From contig NZ_MOOY01000003.1 in assembly GCF_001931685.1 (NCBI RefSeq), forward strand, positions 528,466 to 592,465: a DNA stretch of 64,000 bases, given 5' to 3'. Shown piece after piece: positions 26,713 through 36,295 of the stretch. Under the pieces are notes generated by a model. The model was not told where the DNA came from, made no database searches, and worked only from the letters and a program-made list of their open reading frames with translations. Every line of letters begins with the position of its first letter. Within the stretch, counting starts at the first letter, position 1. This DNA is from Pararhizobium arenae (lineage in GTDB: Bacteria; Pseudomonadota; Alphaproteobacteria; Rhizobiales; Rhizobiaceae). Made by a program: the position numbers and the translations under genes.

Positions 26713-27813
26713 ATGAGCAGAGTCATGGATCAAGCAGCCCTTGTTGATCGCATATATGAAGCCGCCGTCATCCCCGAGCTTTGGGCGGATGTCTGTGACA
26801 GGCTTGCGGCGGCCGTGGATGGGTTCGCGACCTGTATCCTTTCGGTGGATTCCCGGCAGGATGTCCGCTGGGTCTGCTCACCCCATATCGAGGATGCCCT
26901 GAACACCTATTCCCGCAGCGACCTTCGCTATGGAAACGTGCGTCCGGGCCGGTCCATGCGCCTGTTTCCCATGTCCTTTGCCCGTGATGTCGACGTCATG
27001 ACGATGGCGGAAATCGAGGTCGACGCGATTTACGATACGTTCATGCGCCCAATGGGGGTCGGTTGGAGCATGGGTACGGTCATGCCCGAACCCGCCGGCC
27101 AGACGCTCATCTTCGATGTCATGCGTCGGACGGACCTTGGGCCTTTCGAGCCGCAGCATCTGGAAATCGTCAACGGCCTGAAGGGTGATCTCGCCCGTGC
27201 AGCTCTGATTTCCTCGCGCATGGTTTTCCAGCAAGCACGATCCATCGCAAACGCCCTGTCGATGGTCGGTCTGCCGGCTGCCGTGCTGGGGGATGACAGG
27301 CAGATCATCGCCATGAACGCCGAGATGGAAGCGCTTGCGCCACGGATCCGCACCGGCGCAGGCAACAGGGTCTCTGTCGAGCATCCCGGCGCGAACCTGC
27401 TTCTCCAAAGAAGTTTCGAGCTTCTGAACGCCTCCGACGCCCCGCGTGTGCAGTCGATCCCGCTTGCCGCCTCGGAGACGGAGGCTGCCATGGTGCTTCA
27501 TGTCCTGCCCGTCCGCCGCAACGCGCGCGACATTTTTGCGCGCAGCATGGCTGTGCTGATGGCGAGCCCCGTCGGCGGGGCGGGATTGCCTGACCTGGGC
27601 GTGCTGTCCGGCCTGTTCGATCTGACCCCCGGAGAGGCGAGGGTCGCCCGGGAACTGGCAAGCGGGGCCAGCGTCGAGATGGTGGCAGGCGCGCTCAATC
27701 TCAGCATCGAAACGGTGCGCAGCTACCTGAAACGCATTTTCCTGAAAACCGGAACGCGCCGCCAGCCGGAGCTGGCGAGCCTGCTCAGCGGCTTGGCAAG
27801 GGTGGCGGCCTGA
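26713..27813 (+). CDS. LuxR-family transcriptional regulator
   Basis: The 366-residue protein has a C-terminal LuxR-type helix-turn-helix at about residues 300-360. It begins at DLTPGEARVAREL and includes the recognition-helix stretch LNLSIETVRSYLKRIFLKTG. The N-terminal 290 residues do not resemble an autoinducer-binding or receiver domain that I recognise, so the signal is unknown. The gene is convergent with uvrC (two bases apart) and divergent from pgsA with a 272-base gap. The start is fixed by GGGGGAAGAGG just upstream. Confidence 0.85.
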   Translation: MSRVMDQAALVDRIYEAAVIPELWADVCDRLAAAVDGFATCILSVDSRQDVRWVCSPHIEDALNTYSRSDLRYGNVRPGRSMRLFPMSFARDVDVMTMAEIEVDAIYDTFMRPMGVGWSMGTVMPEPAGQTLIFDVMRRTDLGPFEPQHLEIVNGLKGDLARAALISSRMVFQQARSIANALSMVGLPAAVLGDDRQIIAMNAEMEALAPRIRTGAGNRVSVEHPGANLLLQRSFELLNASDAPRVQSIPLAASETEAAMVLHVLPVRRNARDIFARSMAVLMASPVGGAGLPDLGVLSGLFDLTPGEARVARELASGASVEMVAGALNLSIETVRSYLKRIFLKTGTRRQPELASLLSGLARVAA

Positions 27814-27815
27814 GG

Positions 27816-29840
27816 CTATTTTCCAGCATCCTCGTGGAAGTGATCGTAAACGAGCTTCGCGACCGAGGCTGAAATACCCTCAACCGACATCAGATCGTTG
27901 ATCCCCGCCCGCGAAACGGCCTTTGCCGTTCCGAAATGGTGAAGCAGGGCCCGCTTGCGCGTCGGGCCGATGCCGCCGATCTCGTCCAGCGGATTTTTGA
28001 CCATTTCCTTCTTGCGCCGCGCCCGGTGTGAGCCGATCGCAAACCGGTGGGCCTCGTCGCGCAGCCGCTGGATGAAATAGAGAACCGGATCGCGCGGCGG
28101 CATGGTGAAGCTTTCGCGGCCCGGCGGGAAGAACCGCTCGCGCCCGGCATCGCGGTCCACGCCCTTGGCGACGCCGATCGCGATCACGCTGTCCTCGATA
28201 TCCAGCTCTTTCAGGATCGCCCTCACTGCCGTCATCTGCCCTTGACCGCCATCGATCAGGATCACATCCGGCCACGCCGGAAATCCCTGATCTTCTGATG
28301 GCGGTGTGGAGCGATCCGGCTTGCCCTCTTCTTTCAACAGCCGCGAGAACCGTCGTGTCATCACTTCGCGCATCATGCCGAAGTCGTCGCCGGGGGTGAT
28401 GTCGGTCGATTTGATATTGAACTTGCGATACTGGCCTTTGACGAAACCTTCCGGCCCCGCCACCACCATTCCACCGACGGCGTTGGTGCCCATGATGTGG
28501 GAGTTGTCGTAGATCTCGATGCGTTGAGGTACGCGCTCCAGCTTGAACGTCTCGGCAAAGCCCTGCAGCAGCCGCGATTGCGATGCGGTTTCCGCAAGCT
28601 TGCGGCCGTGGGCCTCGCGGGCATTGGCGACAGCGTGATCCACGAGGTCTTTCTTTTCGCCCCGCTGCGGAACGGAAATCGCCACCTTGTAAGCGGATTT
28701 TTCAGACAGCGCCTGTCCCAGCAGTTCCTGCTCCTCGACCTGCTCGCAAAGCAGAATCTGTCGCGGACAGGGCTTGTCGTCATAGAACTGCGCCAGAAAG
28801 GCGCTGAGCACTTCCGCGGACGTCATGGCCGGGTCTGCCTTGGGGAAGTAGGCGCGGTTGCCCCAGTTCTGACCCGTGCGGAAGAAGAACACCTGGATGC
28901 AGGAAACGCCGCCCTCGTGGTGGATGGCGAAGACATCAGCTTCGTCGACGCCAGCCGGGTTGATGCCCTGATGGCTCTGGACGTGCGAAAGCGCGGCGAG
29001 ACGGTCGCGGTAAAGCGCGGCCCGCTCAAAATCGAGATTTTCCGAAGCCTCGCTCATGGCGGACGCGATCGTCGCCTTTACCGCCTGGCTCTTGCCCGAC
29101 AGAAAGTCCTTGGCTTCGCTCACAAGCTCCGCATAGCCCTCGTCGGAAATCTCGTGAGTGCAGGGCGCCGCGCACCGTTTGATCTGATGCAGGAGGCAGG
29201 GCCGCGTCCGCGTTTCGAACACGCTGTCCGTGCAGGTGCGCAGAAGAAAGGCGCGCTGCAACGAATTGATCGTGCGCCCGACGGCGCCGGCCGAGGCGAA
29301 GGGTCCGAAATAGTCGCCCTTTCGGCTGCGGGCGCCGCGGTGCTTGTAGAGCGCCGGCGCCCGGCTGTCGCCGGTGACGAGAATGTAGGGAAACGACTTG
29401 TCGTCGCGCAAAAGCACGTTGAAGCGAGGACGCAAGCGCTTGATGAGGTTCGCTTCGAGCAGCAAAGCCTCGATTTCGGTGCGCGTTGTGACGAATTCCA
29501 TGTTCGCCGTCTCGCGCACCATGCGGGTCAGGCGGTTGGAATGCACGCGACCCTGCGCATAGTTGCTGACGCGCTTCTTCAGGCTGCGCGCCTTGCCGAC
29601 ATAGAGAACGTCGCCCGCCTCGTTGAACATCCGGTAGACGCCCGGGCTGTTCGGCAAAAGCTTGACAAAGGCCAGGATCAGTTCGGCGCCGCGTAAGGTA
29701 TGGTCGAACTCGCCCGCCTCGGCCCAGTCTATCGCAGGCAGGGCTTCGGGGAGGGTGACCTCTCCTTGGACCAGGTCATCATCGTCAGCGGCATTCTCGT
29801 CATAAAGGAGGCCGCCATCGCTGGGCGTGCGTCCGCTCAT
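27816..29840 (-). CDS. uvrC: excinuclease ABC subunit C
   Basis: UvrC makes the dual incisions of nucleotide-excision repair after UvrAB locates the lesion. The 674-residue protein has an N-terminal GIY-YIG nuclease domain (GVYRMF and VLYVGKA near residues 68-85), a UVR motif region, the C-terminal RNase H-like nuclease region with the conserved DGGQGQ motif, and a helix-hairpin-helix end ([10 protein letters not shown]). An acidic N-terminal extension of about 50 residues precedes the GIY-YIG domain. Its ATG overlaps the stop of the upstream SDR gene. Confidence 0.96.
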   Translation of the reverse strand: MSGRTPSDGGLLYDENAADDDDLVQGEVTLPEALPAIDWAEAGEFDHTLRGAELILAFVKLLPNSPGVYRMFNEAGDVLYVGKARSLKKRVSNYAQGRVHSNRLTRMVRETANMEFVTTRTEIEALLLEANLIKRLRPRFNVLLRDDKSFPYILVTGDSRAPALYKHRGARSRKGDYFGPFASAGAVGRTINSLQRAFLLRTCTDSVFETRTRPCLLHQIKRCAAPCTHEISDEGYAELVSEAKDFLSGKSQAVKATIASAMSEASENLDFERAALYRDRLAALSHVQSHQGINPAGVDEADVFAIHHEGGVSCIQVFFFRTGQNWGNRAYFPKADPAMTSAEVLSAFLAQFYDDKPCPRQILLCEQVEEQELLGQALSEKSAYKVAISVPQRGEKKDLVDHAVANAREAHGRKLAETASQSRLLQGFAETFKLERVPQRIEIYDNSHIMGTNAVGGMVVAGPEGFVKGQYRKFNIKSTDITPGDDFGMMREVMTRRFSRLLKEEGKPDRSTPPSEDQGFPAWPDVILIDGGQGQMTAVRAILKELDIEDSVIAIGVAKGVDRDAGRERFFPPGRESFTMPPRDPVLYFIQRLRDEAHRFAIGSHRARRKKEMVKNPLDEIGGIGPTRKRALLHHFGTAKAVSRAGINDLMSVEGISASVAKLVYDHFHEDAGK

Positions 29841-30601
29841 TCCACGATCTCCAATATGTCCGGCGTCTCCCAGGCTAGATGCTGGCCGCCATCAAGCGCG
29901 ATCATCTGCCCCGTGATCGAGGGGGTCTCGAACAAAAAGCGGATCGTCCGCCCGAATTCCGAAAGTTCCGGACCTCTCCGCAGGATCAGGGCCTCCACCT
30001 GGGCTTCGAAGTCGGACTGGTTCTGTCGCTCGTTCGGCAGCGTCGGCCCGGGCCCGATGCCATTGACCCGGATGGCAGGCGCGAGCGCCTGCGCCATCGT
30101 CGTCGTTGCCATCAGAAGTGCCGCCTTCGACAGCATATAGGAATAAAATCTCGGATTGGGAGCCCAGACCCTCTGGTCGATGATGTTGACGATCAACCCG
30201 CCATGACCGGACGGCAGCTGCGCCGCGAAATCGCGGGCTAGGATGGAGGGTGCCTTGACGTGAAGGGCAAAGTGCCGGTCCCAGACGTCAGCGTCGAAGC
30301 TGTCGATGCTGTCCTTCTTGAACACGGAGGCATTGTTTACAAGAAGGCCGATCGGACCAATGGCTGCGACGGCCTCGGCCATCAGACGTTCCGTGGCCGC
30401 CGTGTCGGAAAGGTCGGCGACAACGACGGCGGCGGTTCCACCCTGTTGACGGATATGCGCTGCCAGCGCCTGCGCCTCCTCGCCTCCCTGGTGCGCGTGG
30501 ATCGCGACGGCAAAACCATGGGCGGCGAGATCCTCGACAATGGCCTTGCCGATGCGCTTGGCGCTGCCGGTGACGAGGGCGGTTTTCAGCGGTTTTCTCA
30601 A
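29837..30601 (-). CDS. FolM-like short-chain dehydrogenase (dihydromonapterin/pteridine reductase type)
   Basis: The protein has the SDR cofactor loop [10 protein letters not shown], the NNASVF motif and a YMLSK Tyr/Lys pair. The TGSAKRIG loop and the sequence IIDQRV..NPRF resemble FolM/pteridine reductases that reduce dihydromonapterin or dihydrofolate; the substrate is inferred. No good ATG exists near the domain start. A TTG at 30601 preceded by GGGACAGG gives 254 residues and is preferred over a far upstream ATG (30682). It overlaps uvrC as ATGA, so the two are co-translated. Confidence 0.75.
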   Translation of the reverse strand: MRKPLKTALVTGSAKRIGKAIVEDLAAHGFAVAIHAHQGGEEAQALAAHIRQQGGTAAVVVADLSDTAATERLMAEAVAAIGPIGLLVNNASVFKKDSIDSFDADVWDRHFALHVKAPSILARDFAAQLPSGHGGLIVNIIDQRVWAPNPRFYSYMLSKAALLMATTTMAQALAPAIRVNGIGPGPTLPNERQNQSDFEAQVEALILRRGPELSEFGRTIRFLFETPSITGQMIALDGGQHLAWETPDILEIVE

Positions 30602-30966
30602 GGCCTGTCCCGATGCCAGATTCGAACGATATGAACGGCAAGATATAGGTGGCTGAGGCGCAATGCGAAACTGGCAATGCACAATAGTTTCGAAAAAATT
30701 AATGGATGAAACAAATCTTGAGATAAAATGAAGCTATGTAAGTATAGTCTCATTAATTATTATTTCATGGTTAACAAATATCCTGTGGCGTTGAAGCAAC
30801 ATCGAAATTTGGTCATGCTTGTGCCACCAAAATTTCACATTTTGGCTCTGGTGAATCCTCATTTGAAATCCAATTTCATCTCAACCGGGCGGGGTTAAAT
30901 GCAATTGCCGATGTCCCAGAATAGGCCGCAAGGGCCTGTGACATCGGTCGTATAAGGAGAATTTGT
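30602..30966 (+). promoter_or_regulatory. AT-rich leader/promoter region of the Omp25-like gene
   Basis: This 365-base gap is much more AT-rich than the rest of the window and carries no gene. A loose promoter pair is TTGAGA (30718) with TATAGT (30743), spaced 19 bases, giving a leader of about 220 bases. A perfect palindrome, CCAAAAT/ATTTTGG at 30827-30845, could be an operator. The last 60 bases hold a stable hairpin (separate entry). This layout fits a highly expressed, regulated outer-membrane protein gene. Confidence 0.45.
30908..30947 (+). promoter_or_regulatory. 5'-UTR stem-loop of the Omp25-like gene
   Basis: CCGATGTC (30908-30915) pairs perfectly with GACATCGG (30940-30947). Inside this, GGCC and GGCC-type arms around GCAA can extend the stem. 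It ends seven bases before the AAGGAG ribosome-binding site of the ATG at 30967. Such leader hairpins stabilise messages of abundant outer-membrane proteins in other bacteria; that role here is inferred. Confidence 0.6.
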
Positions 30967-31605
30967 ATGCGTACTCTCATCACCACCCTCATGGCATCGG
31001 CTGTGACCCTCATGACGTTCTCGGCTGTTCAGGCTGCCGACGCGATCGACGAAGTTCCGGCTGCTCCGGCTGCCGACTACACCGAGCCGGCTGTCAAGAA
31101 CTGGTCCGGCGCCTATGTCGGCGGTACCGCTGACTGGGCTCATGGAAAGTTCGATCGCAACGGCGGCAAGACGGCTGCTGGTTTCGGCGGCGGTCTCTAC
31201 GGCGGCTACAACATGCAGAGCGGCCAGATGGTTTACGGTGCCGAAGCGGACGTGAACTACCGCGGTAACGATGCCTCCAGCGGCGATCGTTCGTTCAAGC
31301 AGGGTGTCAACGGCTCGCTGCGCGCTCGCGTCGGCGTCGACGTCAACCCGGTTCTCGTCTACGGCACGGCCGGTGTTGCCGTTGCTGATCTGGAAGGCAG
31401 CGAAACTGGCGGTTCCGACAACAAGACCGCCTTTGGCTGGACGGCCGGTGCCGGTGCGGAAGCCTTCGTGACCGATAACGTCACGGCCCGCGTCGAATAC
31501 CGCTACACCGACTATCAGAAGAAGGACTTCGACCTGCCGAGCGGCAACGTCTCGGCCGGCTACGACGAACACAGCGTTCGCGTCGGTATGGGCGTGAAGT
31601 TCTGA
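30967..31605 (+). CDS. outer-membrane beta-barrel protein, Omp25/Omp31-like
   Basis: The 212-residue product has a cleavable signal peptide (about residues 1-23, ending VQAAD) and the linker AVKNWSGAYVGG, the standard opening of Omp25/Omp31-type barrels. Alternating strands follow and the chain ends in Phe (GMGVKF), the usual outer-membrane insertion signal. Codon use is highly biased, as in abundant proteins. It has its own long leader and a strong terminator, so it is monocistronic. Likely a structural surface protein; a specific transport role is not evident. Confidence 0.88.
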   Translation: MRTLITTLMASAVTLMTFSAVQAADAIDEVPAAPAADYTEPAVKNWSGAYVGGTADWAHGKFDRNGGKTAAGFGGGLYGGYNMQSGQMVYGAEADVNYRGNDASSGDRSFKQGVNGSLRARVGVDVNPVLVYGTAGVAVADLEGSETGGSDNKTAFGWTAGAGAEAFVTDNVTARVEYRYTDYQKKDFDLPSGNVSAGYDEHSVRVGMGVKF

Positions 31606-31626
31606 TCTGGAAAAAACGGAATGCGG

Positions 31627-31652
31627 AAAAGGCCGGAGCGATCCGGCCTTTT
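31627..31652. terminator. intrinsic terminator of the Omp25-like gene
   Basis: AAAAGGCCGGA and TCCGGCCTTTT form a perfect 11-base stem around GCGA, with a T-run on the plus strand and its complement on the minus. It lies 22 bases after the Omp25-like stop and about 33 bases before the convergent GST stop, so it can serve both genes. Confidence 0.9.
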
Positions 31653-31684
31653 CTGTGTCTGCGTGCGCGTCGCGGCCGCCGCTG

Positions 31685-32275
31685 TCAGGCTTTGAACTTG
31701 CCGTAGTCGGGAAACTGCTTCTCGAATTTCTTCGGCCAGTTTTTCAGCTTCGGGCGGCCGCGCTGCCATTCTCCCTCGAAGCGCAGCTCGATATACCGCA
31801 GCATGGCGGCAAGCGCGAAATGACCGCCGTGCAGCTTGGACGTCGTCTTGGGGAGGTTGGCTTCGAGATAATCGAGGCCACGCAACACCTTTTCCCACTG
31901 CTTGTCGATCCAGGGTTGGTGGATCTTTTCCGGCGGGTGGAAGCGCTTTTCATAGACAATGGCGAGCAGGCTGTCGCAGATGCCGTCACAAAGCGCTTCG
32001 AGGATTTCGATATCCGTGCGCTTTTCGGCGTTGCGCGGATAGAGCTTGCCCTTCGTCTCGCGGTCGATGAAGTGCATGATCGCCCGGCTGTCGAAGATCG
32101 CTTTGCCCTCATCGGTAATCAGCGTCGGAATCTTGCCAAGCGGATTGTTGCCGGTCAGTTCCTGCGGCGCTGCATTGGTGTCGGTCAGCACGCTTTCGGC
32201 GGAGATGCCGGCGTAATGGGCGGCCATGCGGACCTTGTTGGAATAGGGGGAGGCGGGCGAATAGAGAATTTTCAT
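31685..32275 (-). CDS. glutathione S-transferase family protein
   Basis: The 196-residue protein has an N-terminal thioredoxin-like domain opening with ILYSPASPYSNKVR, the cis-Pro segment near KIPTLI and the DSRAI glutathione-binding motif. An all-helical C-terminal domain follows. The SPYSNKVR motif puts Ser rather than Cys at the expected glutathione-activating position. The substrate is unknown. It is downstream of the RNase T2 gene on the same strand, with 28 bases between them, and may be co-transcribed. Confidence 0.85.
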   Translation of the reverse strand: MKILYSPASPYSNKVRMAAHYAGISAESVLTDTNAAPQELTGNNPLGKIPTLITDEGKAIFDSRAIMHFIDRETKGKLYPRNAEKRTDIEILEALCDGICDSLLAIVYEKRFHPPEKIHQPWIDKQWEKVLRGLDYLEANLPKTTSKLHGGHFALAAMLRYIELRFEGEWQRGRPKLKNWPKKFEKQFPDYGKFKA

Positions 32276-32303
32276 CGCTTCGGCTTTCTGTTCGGAAACG
32301 TGG

Positions 32304-33050
32304 TCAAAGGGCAGGCAATGTCAGCGCCCGCGCCCGGCAACTGCGTCGATCGACTTCGGGGCAGGCGCGAAAACTGAGGTCGGTGTCCATGCAGATCCGG
32401 ATTTCATCGAGCTGGTTGGCCGAGCAGGTGACCGCGATCGCACCGGCGGTCAGGCCGGGATTGGCAGCGATCAGATCCGCCTCGATCTCCTGCGGCGAAG
32501 CCTTGGAGGATCGCGCGCCGGATGTGAGCTCCGGCGGCAGTGCAAGCTTCTGCCATGCCGCCCGCAAGGTCGCGAAATAGTCCTTCTGGCTCAGCCCCGA
32601 GCAGGTGCCGTGCTTGCGCCATTCATGGCCGATGAGACCCATGGAGGGCATGATATCGAACAACTGCCGCCCCAGCGCCTCCGGCACCCGGTCCGGGTCG
32701 CGGCTTCGGCAGAATTCGGGGTAGCCGCTCTCATTCTGCGGCCAAAGGCCATGCACGATCAGACCGTGGTTACGATGCGCGTCGCATTGCATTGTCTTGC
32801 CCTGCGGGTCGTTGTCGCCGCACCAGCTCGGCGACCAGGAAAGGGAGAGGACATAGAAGTCGAAGCCGCTACCGAGGGGAAGGGTGGTCTTGGCGGTTTC
32901 GGCTGTCTTGGTTGCGCCTGTGGAGGCGATAGGTGTTGGCGGCTTCTGGCTGCCCTGTGCATTGTCGTTGCCGCTATCGCCGCATGCGGTGAGCGCAAGT
33001 GTTATTATTGTGAGACCAAAGAGTAGAGCCAGGGTCCTCAAAGCTGCCAC
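32304..33050 (-). CDS. ribonuclease T2 family lipoprotein
   Basis: The 248-residue protein has a hydrophobic N-terminus with the lipobox LTAC near residue 22. It carries both conserved T2 active-site segments: HGLWPQ (first His) and EWRKHGTCS (second His with Lys and Cys). T2 enzymes cleave RNA through a 2',3'-cyclic phosphate; here it would act in the periplasm, attached to a membrane. It starts at a GTG. A TTG three codons in (33041), with GGAG eight bases before it, is a possible alternative. Confidence 0.88.
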   Translation of the reverse strand: MAALRTLALLFGLTIITLALTACGDSGNDNAQGSQKPPTPIASTGATKTAETAKTTLPLGSGFDFYVLSLSWSPSWCGDNDPQGKTMQCDAHRNHGLIVHGLWPQNESGYPEFCRSRDPDRVPEALGRQLFDIMPSMGLIGHEWRKHGTCSGLSQKDYFATLRAAWQKLALPPELTSGARSSKASPQEIEADLIAANPGLTAGAIAVTCSANQLDEIRICMDTDLSFRACPEVDRRSCRARALTLPAL

Positions 33051-33076
33051 TCCGCTATTCTGGAGTATGCCGCCTT

Positions 33077-33175
33077 ACCCCCCTCTGTCAGCTTTGCTGA
33101 CATCGGGAGCGAGAGGCGAGCCCCAGTCGATCTCCCCCCTTGAGAGGGAGATGCCCGACAGGGCAGAGGGGGGTG
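33077..33175. repeat. RIME-type rhizobial palindromic repeat, copy A (short form)
   Basis: This block starts with a C-run and CTCTGTCAGC and ends with GATGCCCGACAGGGCAGAGGGGGG. It matches the copy at 42894-43014 almost throughout, but lacks an internal palindrome of about 21 bases. Its ends are complementary (CCCCCCTCTGTC against GGCAGAGGGGGG), so it can fold on itself. It lies in the gap between rlmJ and the RNase T2 gene and resembles the RIME intergenic mosaic elements of Rhizobium and Agrobacterium. Confidence 0.8.
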
Positions 33176-33227
33176 AGGCGTCACGGCGCAAACACCATGC
33201 CTTGATCTACCCCTCCATCCCATCACC

Positions 33228-34091
33228 TCACTCCTCCTCGACCGTCTCGCCGCGCAGCCAGAGACTGCGGGCCGAGGCAAATTTGTCCTGCGCCAGACGT
33301 CCCTTCAGGAACGGCAGCAGCACATCCAGCTCGCCCTTCAGCGTAAACGGCGGGTTGACGATGATCAGTCCCGAGCCGGAAAGCCCGGTCGTATCGCGTT
33401 CGCTACGCACCGAAAGCTCGGCACACAGCATCTTCGGAATGTTCAGCGCCTGCAAATCCTCATGGAACTTGCGGATCGGAGTACCCTGCTTCAGCGGATA
33501 CCACAGGCAGAACACCCCGCCCGAAAACCGTTTGTAGGCCTTGGCCAGTCCCTCCACCAAGCGATCGTATTCGCCAGCAATCTCGAAGGGCGGATCGACC
33601 AGCACCAGCCCGCGCTTTTCCTTCGGCGGCAGATGCGCTCCGAGTGCCAGCCAGCCGTCGAGTTCGGTGATCCGGCTCTGGAAATCGCCATCGAACAGGC
33701 TGTGCAGCGTCTCGTAGTCGGCCGGATGCAGCTCCATTGCCGAAAGCCGGTCCTGCGGCCGCATCAGTATGCGCGTCAGCTTCGGCGAGCCCGGATAAAG
33801 CTTGATCGAGCCATCGGGGTTCAGGTCCCGCACTGCCTCGAGATAGGGCGCCAGGATCGTGGCGACATCGCCGGGCAGGGGCTTTTCGAGCAGCCGCCCG
33901 ATGCCGTCCACCCATTCGCCGGTCTTCTGCGCCTCTTCGCTGGAAAGATCGTAGAGCCCGATCCCGGCATGGGTATCCAGCACCCGGAACGCCTTGTCCT
34001 TCTGCTTCAGATAGGTGACGAGACGCGCGAGCACCGCATGCTTCAGCACGTCGGCAAAATTTCCTGCGTGATAGATGTGCCGGTAGTTCAT
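33228..34091 (-). CDS. rlmJ: 23S rRNA (adenine2030-N6)-methyltransferase RlmJ
   Basis: RlmJ methylates A2030 of 23S rRNA. The 287-residue protein starts with NYRHIYHAGNFADVLKH, the family signature. It has a SAM-binding loop at DTHAGIGLYDL and the catalytic DPPFE motif (DPPY type). The length matches. It is divergent from the molybdopterin oxidoreductase gene, with 86 bases between starts. Confidence 0.93.
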   Translation of the reverse strand: MNYRHIYHAGNFADVLKHAVLARLVTYLKQKDKAFRVLDTHAGIGLYDLSSEEAQKTGEWVDGIGRLLEKPLPGDVATILAPYLEAVRDLNPDGSIKLYPGSPKLTRILMRPQDRLSAMELHPADYETLHSLFDGDFQSRITELDGWLALGAHLPPKEKRGLVLVDPPFEIAGEYDRLVEGLAKAYKRFSGGVFCLWYPLKQGTPIRKFHEDLQALNIPKMLCAELSVRSERDTTGLSGSGLIIVNPPFTLKGELDVLLPFLKGRLAQDKFASARSLWLRGETVEEE

Positions 34092-34177
34092 TCGCTCAGT
34101 TGATCGCTCTCATGAATTGTTGGCATGGATGCGGATTGGCTCTTTGAGAGCCCTTTTTCGTGTCCTATAGAAAAGCC

Positions 34178-36295
34178 ATGAACGTTGCGACCCCCATCAA
34201 AGCAGAAAAGTCCATCGGCCACACGGTCTGTCCCCATGACTGTCCGTCGGCTTGCGCGCTCGAAGTCGATCTGACGGCCGAGGGCCGCATCGGCCGCGTG
34301 CGCGGCGCAGCCTCCAATAGTTACACCGCCGGCGTCATTTGCGCCAAGGTGGCCCGCTATTCCGAGCGCATCTATCATCCCGGACGCCTGATGGTGCCGC
34401 AGCGCCGTCTCGGCAGCAAAGGCGAAGGCCGCTGGCAGGAAATCTCTTGGGAAGCCGCCCTCGACGAAATCGCCAACGCCTTCGTCAAGGCCGAGCAGAT
34501 GTCCGGCTCAGAAGCCGTCTGGCCCTATTTCTATGCCGGCACCATGGGCCAGGTGCAGCGCGATTCCATCGAGCGCCTGCGCCATGCCAAGCGCTATTCC
34601 GGCTTCTTCGGCTCGATCTGCACCAACATGGCCTGGACCGGACTTGCGATGGCGACGGGGTCGCTGCGCGGCCCCGACCCGCGCGAAATGTCAAAATCCG
34701 ATTGCGTCGTCATCTGGGGCACAAACGCCGTCTCGACCCAGGTCAATGTGATGACCCACGCCATCAAGGCCCGCAAGGAGCGCGGCGCAAAGATCGTCGT
34801 CATCGACATCTACGACAACCCGACCGTCAAGCAGGCCGATATGGGCCTCGTGCTGAAGCCTGGAACGGACGCGGCGCTCGCCTGCGCCGTCATGCACGTC
34901 GCGTACCGCGACGGCTATGCCGACCGCGCCTATCTCGCCCGTTACGCCGATGATCCCGCCGGCCTCGAAGCTCACCTTGCAACGCGCACCCCGGAATGGG
35001 CCTCCGCGATCACCGGCCTTTCGGTGGAAGAGATCGAAGCCTTCGCCAAGCTCGTGGGCACGACCAAGAAGAGCTATTTCCGCCTCGGTTACGGCTTTAC
35101 CCGGCAGCGCAACGGCGCGGTCGCCATCCATGCCGCAGCCTCGGTGCCGACCGTTCTCGGCTCCTGGCAATACGAGGGCGGCGGCGCCTTCCATACCAAC
35201 AACGACGTCTTCCGCTTCGACAAGCGCGAATTGATGGGCACCGCGATGGTCGACCCGGATATCCGCATGCTCGACCAGTCCCAGATCGGCCGCGTGCTGA
35301 CCGGCGATGCCGAGGCGTTGCGCCATCGCGGCCCGGTGACGGCGCTCCTCATCCAGAACACCAACCCCGTCAATGTCGCCCCCGAACAGCGCCTCGTGAC
35401 GAAGGGTTTCCTGCGCAACGATCTCTTCGTCGCGGTGCACGAGCAGTTCATGACGGATACGGCCAAGCTCGCGGATATCGTCCTGCCGGCCACCATGTTC
35501 CTGGAGCATGATGATCTTTATCGCGGCGGCGGTCACCAGCACATCCTGCTCGGCCCTAAGGTCGTCGAACCGCCTTCGACCGTGCGCACCAATCTCTTCG
35601 TCATCGAGGAACTGGCCAAGCGCCTCGGCGTCGCCGATCGCCCCGGCTTCGGCCTCACCGAGCGGGAGCATATCGACCATATCCTCGTCAATTACGGCAT
35701 CGGCTTCGATGAGCTGAAGCGCGAGAAGTGGCTGGATGTCCAGCCGGATTTCGACACCGCCCATTTCGTCCACGGCTTTGGCCATCCGGATGGAAAATTC
35801 CGCTTCAAGGCGGACTGGACGGGCACGCCCGCCCCGAACCGCCCGCCGAAAGCGCTGGGTGCCCTCGGGCCCCATCAGGACCTGCCGGAATTTCCTGATC
35901 ATGTCGATCTGATCGAGGTGGCGGATGCCGAGCATCCCTTCCGTCTCGCGACCTCGCCGGCACGCTCCTTCCTCAATTCCACCTTCGCGGAAACCCCGTC
36001 GTCGGTGCAGAAGGAAGTGCGCCCTGAAGCCATGATCCACCCGGAGGATGCCGCAGCGCTCGGTATTGCCGAGGGCGATATCGTCAAGCTGGGCAACGTC
36101 AGAGGCGACATCCGACTGCACGCCAAGCTCGGCGGCGGGGCCCGCCGCGGCGTGGTGATTGCCGAAGGCCTCTGGCCCAACGACGCCCATCTCGATGGCG
36201 AAGGCATTAACGTGCTGACGGGCGGCGATGCCGTTGCGCCTTATGGCGGCGCCGCCTTCCACGACAACCGAATCTGGCTGCGCAAGGACGTGTAA
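34178..36295 (+). CDS. molybdopterin-dependent oxidoreductase with N-terminal [4Fe-4S] site
   Basis: The 705-residue DMSO-reductase-family enzyme has an N-terminal cysteine motif CPHDCPSAC followed by Cys in GVICAKV, which would hold a 4Fe-4S cluster. Molybdopterin-binding domains follow (GTNAVSTQ, VLPATMFLEHDDLYRGGG), then a C-terminal dinucleotide-binding domain (about 600-700). A Cys in GSICTNM is a plausible molybdenum ligand, but this is uncertain. No signal peptide is seen, so it is probably cytoplasmic. The substrate is unknown. Its stop overlaps the Nudix start (TAATG). Confidence 0.85.
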   Translation: MNVATPIKAEKSIGHTVCPHDCPSACALEVDLTAEGRIGRVRGAASNSYTAGVICAKVARYSERIYHPGRLMVPQRRLGSKGEGRWQEISWEAALDEIANAFVKAEQMSGSEAVWPYFYAGTMGQVQRDSIERLRHAKRYSGFFGSICTNMAWTGLAMATGSLRGPDPREMSKSDCVVIWGTNAVSTQVNVMTHAIKARKERGAKIVVIDIYDNPTVKQADMGLVLKPGTDAALACAVMHVAYRDGYADRAYLARYADDPAGLEAHLATRTPEWASAITGLSVEEIEAFAKLVGTTKKSYFRLGYGFTRQRNGAVAIHAAASVPTVLGSWQYEGGGAFHTNNDVFRFDKRELMGTAMVDPDIRMLDQSQIGRVLTGDAEALRHRGPVTALLIQNTNPVNVAPEQRLVTKGFLRNDLFVAVHEQFMTDTAKLADIVLPATMFLEHDDLYRGGGHQHILLGPKVVEPPSTVRTNLFVIEELAKRLGVADRPGFGLTEREHIDHILVNYGIGFDELKREKWLDVQPDFDTAHFVHGFGHPDGKFRFKADWTGTPAPNRPPKALGALGPHQDLPEFPDHVDLIEVADAEHPFRLATSPARSFLNSTFAETPSSVQKEVRPEAMIHPEDAAALGIAEGDIVKLGNVRGDIRLHAKLGGGARRGVVIAEGLWPNDAHLDGEGINVLTGGDAVAPYGGAAFHDNRIWLRKDV

